A DNA stretch of 64,000 nt from Shewanella sp. KX20019 (GTDB lineage: Bacteria > Pseudomonadota > Gammaproteobacteria > Enterobacterales > Shewanellaceae), in the NCBI RefSeq assembly GCF_016757755.1, contig NZ_CP068437.1, positions 2,232,001 to 2,296,000 on the forward strand, read 5' to 3'. Position numbers and translations under genes: made by a program. Of this stretch, positions 60,518 to 64,000 are shown one piece after another. The notes beneath the pieces are model-generated. The model saw only the letters and a list, made by a program, of their open reading frames with translations, made no database searches and was not told the origin of the DNA. How positions within the stretch are numbered: position 1 is the stretch's first letter; each line of letters begins with the position of its first letter.

Positions 60518-61888
60518 ATGTTTGTGATGACAGGTTATTCAAACCCGGTTATAGCAGTTAAAAAAGGCCTAAATGTGCCTATTGCAGGAGAACCGAAGCA
60601 AGTTGTTAACACTAGCAAATCTTGCTCCCATGTAGCCCTTCTTGGAGAGGAATATGTTGGCTTGAAACCGACTATGTTGGTAGAAGTTGGTGAACTGGTG
60701 CAAAAAGGGCAGGTGCTTTTTGAAGATAAAAAGAATATTGGCGTAAAGTATACCGCTCCTGCCAGCGGAAAAATCATCGCTATCAACCGTGGTGACCGCA
60801 GGCTTTTTCAATCTATTGTCATTGAGTGTAACCAAGGCGGCGCGATTAACTTTGGTATTAATGACGACATCGCAGGGCTCGAACGCAGCCAAGTGCAAGC
60901 AAAATTAGTGAATAGTGGTCTATGGACTGCACTGCGTACACGACCTTTTTCCAGAGTTCCTCAGTTAGATACAGCACCTTCAGGTATTTTTGTCAGCGCA
61001 ATGGACAGTAATCCATTGGCAGCCGACCCGCGTATTGTTATCGCCGAACAAGCTGAATCATTCGCAGCCGGTATTGCTGTGCTGGGTCGACTTACCGATG
61101 GTAAAGTCCATTTGTGTCAGGCGCCTGGCGATGAACTGCCTGGCAGCGATTTAAAACATGTTAGCAATCATTGCTTTACTGGGGTGCATCCAGCAGGTCT
61201 TGTTGGTACACACATTCACTTCATCTTACCTGCGAGCATCGAACGACCAGTGTGGCACTTGGGTTATCAAGACGTCATCGCTTACGGCAAGCTATTCTTA
61301 ACCGGTGAAATTTATACTGACCGCGTCGTGTCTCTCGCTGGTCCTGATGTCATTGAACCTAGATTAATTCGCGTTCAAACGGGTGCTTGTTTATCGCAAG
61401 TGGTTGCTGATGAGCTAACTGAGGGTAACTCTCGTGTGGTTTCTGGCTCTGTTTTATCGGGTCACACTGCATATGGAGCCCACGATTACCTTGGCCGTTT
61501 CCACAATCAAATTAGTGTCCTGCAAGAAGATTCACAGCATCAGCTCATGCCTTGGGTCAGAGGCGGCTCAGAGAAGTTTTCAATAACCAGAGCAGTAACC
61601 TCTCGTTTGAAGGGCGCTAAAAAGCTATTCAATTTGACCACTCACACCGGTGGCTCAGCTCGCGCAATGATGGCATTTGGTCAACTCGATAGAGTGATGC
61701 CACTGGATGTATTGCCGACGCTATTGGTTCGTGATTTGGTGGTTAGAGACACAGATGAAGCGCAAGCATTGGGCGCGCTCGAACTCGATGAAGAAGATCT
61801 CGCGTTATGCACCTTTGTTTGTCCTGGTAAGTACGACTTCGGTAAAGAGTTACGTGCTTGCTTAGAAATTATTGAGAGGGAAGGTTGA
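60518..61888 (+). CDS. nqrA: Na+-translocating NADH:quinone reductase subunit A
   Basis: NqrA is the peripheral quinone-binding subunit of the sodium-pumping NADH dehydrogenase. VIAVKKGLNVPIAGEPKQVV, HVALLGEEYVGLKPTMLV and KYTAPASGKIIAINRGDRR are hallmark blocks; the C-terminus CTFVCPGKYDFGKELRACLEIIEREG is typical. Compared with V. cholerae NqrA it has about nine extra N-terminal residues (MFVMTGYSNP). TTG 60515, ATG 60518 and ATG 60527 are all possible starts, none with a good ribosome-binding site. Its stop overlaps the nqrB ATG (TGATG). Confidence 0.95.
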   Translation: MFVMTGYSNPVIAVKKGLNVPIAGEPKQVVNTSKSCSHVALLGEEYVGLKPTMLVEVGELVQKGQVLFEDKKNIGVKYTAPASGKIIAINRGDRRLFQSIVIECNQGGAINFGINDDIAGLERSQVQAKLVNSGLWTALRTRPFSRVPQLDTAPSGIFVSAMDSNPLAADPRIVIAEQAESFAAGIAVLGRLTDGKVHLCQAPGDELPGSDLKHVSNHCFTGVHPAGLVGTHIHFILPASIERPVWHLGYQDVIAYGKLFLTGEIYTDRVVSLAGPDVIEPRLIRVQTGACLSQVVADELTEGNSRVVSGSVLSGHTAYGAHDYLGRFHNQISVLQEDSQHQLMPWVRGGSEKFSITRAVTSRLKGAKKLFNLTTHTGGSARAMMAFGQLDRVMPLDVLPTLLVRDLVVRDTDEAQALGALELDEEDLALCTFVCPGKYDFGKELRACLEIIEREG

Positions 61889-63102
61889 TGAGTCAGCAAG
61901 ATAAAAAGCCTGATATCCAAGAGGATTATTATGCACCGGGCAGTTCAGTAAAGGGCTACTTGCACTCTTTATTGGTGGCTCACGGTCGCAGTACTAAGGG
62001 AAAAGTCCACGTACGCGATGCCATTGACGTAAAGAGAACCATGACGATTGTGGGCTTATGTTTACTGCCAGCAATTTTATTCGGTATGTATAACATTGGT
62101 TTGCAAGCACAAATTGCAATGGCATCAGGGCTAGCGACTTCTGACATTTGGCAACTGATCCCTTTTAATGTTGTTTTTGGCGGTATGACTGAGCAAACAG
62201 GCCTTATTGGCTTATTTGCATACGGCTTAAGCCTTTATGCGCCTATTTATTTGACCGCACTGGTGGTGAGCCTGTTTTGGGAAATGGTGTTTGCTAGAGT
62301 GCGTGGTCAAGAGTTACACGAAGGCTTCTTTGTCACGGCACTGCTGTTCACGCTCATTTTACCTGTAGCAACGCCGCTTTGGTTAGTCGCGATGGGAATT
62401 ACCTTTGGCGTGATAATGGCTAAAGAGGTGTTCGGTGGCATGGGGTATAACTTCCTTAACCCTGCGCTTGCTGGCCTCGCTTTTATCTACTTTGCTTATC
62501 CGTCGCAAGTTACCGCCGTGACTCAATTGGTTGCCGTTGATGGCTTTTCTGGCGCAACTACGCTAATGCAAACCGCAGCAGGTAAGTTGAGCTTTGCCGA
62601 TTATGCATGGTATGAAGCATTTACCGACCCTAATTGGTGGAATGCCTTCTTTGGCTTTACCGTTGGAGCTATTGGTGAAACCAGCACGCTTGCATTACTC
62701 ATTGGTGGCGGCTTTTTAATCCTCACTCGTCTTGCTGATTGGCGCATCGTGGCTGGCGTATTAGCCGGTATGATCGTAACAGCAACTCTGTTCAACATAA
62801 TCGGTTCCTCTAAGAATGAGCTGTTCGCTATGCCGTGGACGTGGCATTTAGTGACCGGCGGTTTTGCGATTGCGATGATGTTTATGGCAACCGACCCGGT
62901 GACAACATCCTATACCCGCAAAGGTAAGGTGGCCTATGGTCTGCTTATTGGTTTTCTGACTGTGCTTATCCGTGTGGTTAACCCGAAAATGCCAGAAGGC
63001 ATTATGTTGGCAATCTTATTCGCCAACTTATGGGCGCCTATCTTCGATTATCTTGTGGCTAAAGCCAATATCAAACGGAGACTTAAACGCAATGGCCTTT
63101 AA
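61888..63102 (+). CDS. nqrB: Na+-translocating NADH:quinone reductase subunit B
   Basis: This is the integral membrane subunit carrying covalent FMN and riboflavin, and it forms part of the Na+ path. It is 404 aa with about ten helices. FMN is attached to the Thr in DGFSGATTLM. KRTMTIVGLCLLPAILFGMYN and GGMGYNFLNPALAGLAFIYFAYP are conserved. I chose ATG 61888, which shares its A with the nqrA TGA stop and has GAGGGAAGG upstream, rather than TTG 61885. Its end overlaps a small frame by 11 bp. Confidence 0.96.
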   Translation: MSQQDKKPDIQEDYYAPGSSVKGYLHSLLVAHGRSTKGKVHVRDAIDVKRTMTIVGLCLLPAILFGMYNIGLQAQIAMASGLATSDIWQLIPFNVVFGGMTEQTGLIGLFAYGLSLYAPIYLTALVVSLFWEMVFARVRGQELHEGFFVTALLFTLILPVATPLWLVAMGITFGVIMAKEVFGGMGYNFLNPALAGLAFIYFAYPSQVTAVTQLVAVDGFSGATTLMQTAAGKLSFADYAWYEAFTDPNWWNAFFGFTVGAIGETSTLALLIGGGFLILTRLADWRIVAGVLAGMIVTATLFNIIGSSKNELFAMPWTWHLVTGGFAIAMMFMATDPVTTSYTRKGKVAYGLLIGFLTVLIRVVNPKMPEGIMLAILFANLWAPIFDYLVAKANIKRRLKRNGL

Positions 63103-63241
63103 ATCGAATCAGAAAGCTGATCTATCCGCAGTGGTAATGCCTGCGATGTTGTTAGCAAAACTTTGGGAAACGATATTTGAGTACCTACTTTATCGTATGC
63201 CAACACGTGCAAAGCAGGTCAATACGAGGAATAAAGCGTAA
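63092..63241 (+). CDS. Unnamed 49-aa small protein between nqrB and nqrC
   Basis: The frame reads MAFKSNQKADLSAVVMPAML, an amphipathic or hydrophobic stretch, then a basic tail ending NTRNKA. It starts 11 bp inside nqrB, with CGGAG upstream, and its stop shares a base with the nqrC ATG (TAATG), so it is coupled on both sides. Canonical nqr operons run nqrB directly into nqrC, so this is an insertion. Its first residues (MAFK) copy the start of nqrC. The function is unknown. Confidence 0.7.
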   Translation: MAFKSNQKADLSAVVMPAMLLAKLWETIFEYLLYRMPTRAKQVNTRNKA

Positions 63242-64000
63242 TGGCATTTAAGAAAGATTCATTTGTGGGCACCATGATTTTTACGGTGACCCTATGCCTC
63301 TTGTGCTCATTTATGATCACTGGCACTGCAGAGTTACTGAAAGAGCGAAAGCTGGTAAAAAAGCGTGACGAATTGAAGCGTAATGTGCTTATTGCGGCAG
63401 ATGTGGATATCGCCGACAAAGACTTTAGAGCCATCTTTGATAAAAACGTTAAACCGACGTTAGTGACGCTTGATACTGGTGAAGAGGATAAAGAAGCTAA
63501 CGTGCTTGATTTTGATGACCGCATGGCATCAATCAATCCTGAGACATCGCGTAAGCCAAAGAAAGATACCGCCAAGATTAAAAGCCGTGCCGATCAAGCC
63601 CGTGTTTTTAAGGTGTTTGACGATAATGGCAAGTTAGCCAGTGTTGTGGTTCCTATCTACGGTAAAGGCTTATGGTCGATGATATATGGCTATATAGCGG
63701 TGCAACCTGACTTTAATACCATCGAAAATGTGGTGTTTTATGAACATGGCGAAACCCCGGGTATTGGCGATTTTCTTAACGACCCAGACTGGACTGACAA
63801 ATGGCATGGTAAACAGATTTTCAATGCTAAAGGCAAGATCTCTTTTAAGGTTGTTAAAGGTGGCGCTAAAGCCGATGACGTTAACGGTGTTGATGCGGTA
63901 AGTGGCGCAACAATGACCGGCCGCGGCGTACAGCGTTCAGTGCAATTTTGGTTTGGTGCTGAAGGATTCGAAATGTTCTTTAATAAGCTAAAAGCGTCGG
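63241..64000 (+). CDS. nqrC: Na+-translocating NADH:quinone reductase subunit C (3' end missing)
   Basis: This is the FMN-carrying subunit with one N-terminal helix (FVGTMIFTVTLCLLCSFMITGTA) and a large periplasmic part. The FMN-threonine motif is SGATMT (in DAVSGATMTGRGVQRSVQFW), close to the end of the visible sequence. PIYGKGLWSMIYGYIAV and HGETPGIGDF are family blocks. The frame is open to the window edge after about 253 codons; family members are about 255-265 aa, so only a few residues are missing. Confidence 0.96.
   Translation, partial: MAFKKDSFVGTMIFTVTLCLLCSFMITGTAELLKERKLVKKRDELKRNVLIAADVDIADKDFRAIFDKNVKPTLVTLDTGEEDKEANVLDFDDRMASINPETSRKPKKDTAKIKSRADQARVFKVFDDNGKLASVVVPIYGKGLWSMIYGYIAVQPDFNTIENVVFYEHGETPGIGDFLNDPDWTDKWHGKQIFNAKGKISFKVVKGGAKADDVNGVDAVSGATMTGRGVQRSVQFWFGAEGFEMFFNKLKAS

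Overview
This 64 kb window is a chromosomal segment of a gammaproteobacterium, almost certainly a Shewanella. The evidence is a periplasmic four-haem small tetrahaem cytochrome (CctA type), a stand-alone second EF-G, an nqr operon, a TPP-riboswitch-controlled TonB receptor followed by pnuT and a thiamine kinase, and many short intergenic repeats. I cannot name the species. Nearly all genes look like stable core genome; the clearest accessory patch is an Rhs C-terminal cassette island at about 45.97-47.96 kb.

Layout. 0-3.2 kb: end of the TCA-cycle sucB-sucC-sucD operon with its terminator. 3.6-12.7 kb: a dCache-type chemoreceptor, an AEC transporter, an FMN-binding glutamate-synthase-like protein, a GNAT, Fur, a CobB sirtuin coupled to a P-loop kinase, and an outer-membrane protein. 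12.9-15.0 kb: second elongation factor G. 15.7-21.1 kb: biotin locus bioA <> bioBFCD with a candidate BirA operator in the divergent promoter. 21.5-23.1 kb: htpX (candidate sigma-32 promoter) and cctA.

23.3-35.4 kb: nitrate assimilation, in two same-strand units. Unit 1 is nasA - SUMT (sirohaem) - TrpD2-like protein - ANTAR regulator. Unit 2 is nirB - nirD - nitrate transporter - PP2C/kinase fusion. Each unit is preceded by a sequence with exact GG-N10-GC sigma-54 spacing, and the nirB leader carries a strong intrinsic terminator overlapped by a small hairpin with an ANTAR-type six-base loop. The ANTAR protein of unit 1 therefore probably antiterminates unit 2.

35.4-41.3 kb: lipoprotein, CsgD-like regulator, small secreted and membrane proteins, TetR-like protein, HinT with two hotdog thioesterases and a YcfL-like lipoprotein. 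41.4-45.9 kb: thiamine salvage (TPP riboswitch, TonB receptor, YkoF-like thiamine-binding protein, PnuT, thiamine kinase). 45.97-47.96 kb: two tandem displaced Rhs C-terminal toxin/immunity cassettes. The first is broken by a frameshift and a stop, and its effector region closely resembles vertebrate serum amyloid A; the second is open.

48.2-52.4 kb: lipoprotein, DoxX, nitroreductase, a 284-bp MITE-like element, GNAT and two small proteins. 52.9-58.3 kb: a MacB-type ABC system with three successive adaptor proteins. 58.5-60.0 kb: serine hydrolase. 60.5-64.0 kb: nqrA, nqrB, a 49-aa unnamed small protein, and nqrC cut by the window edge.
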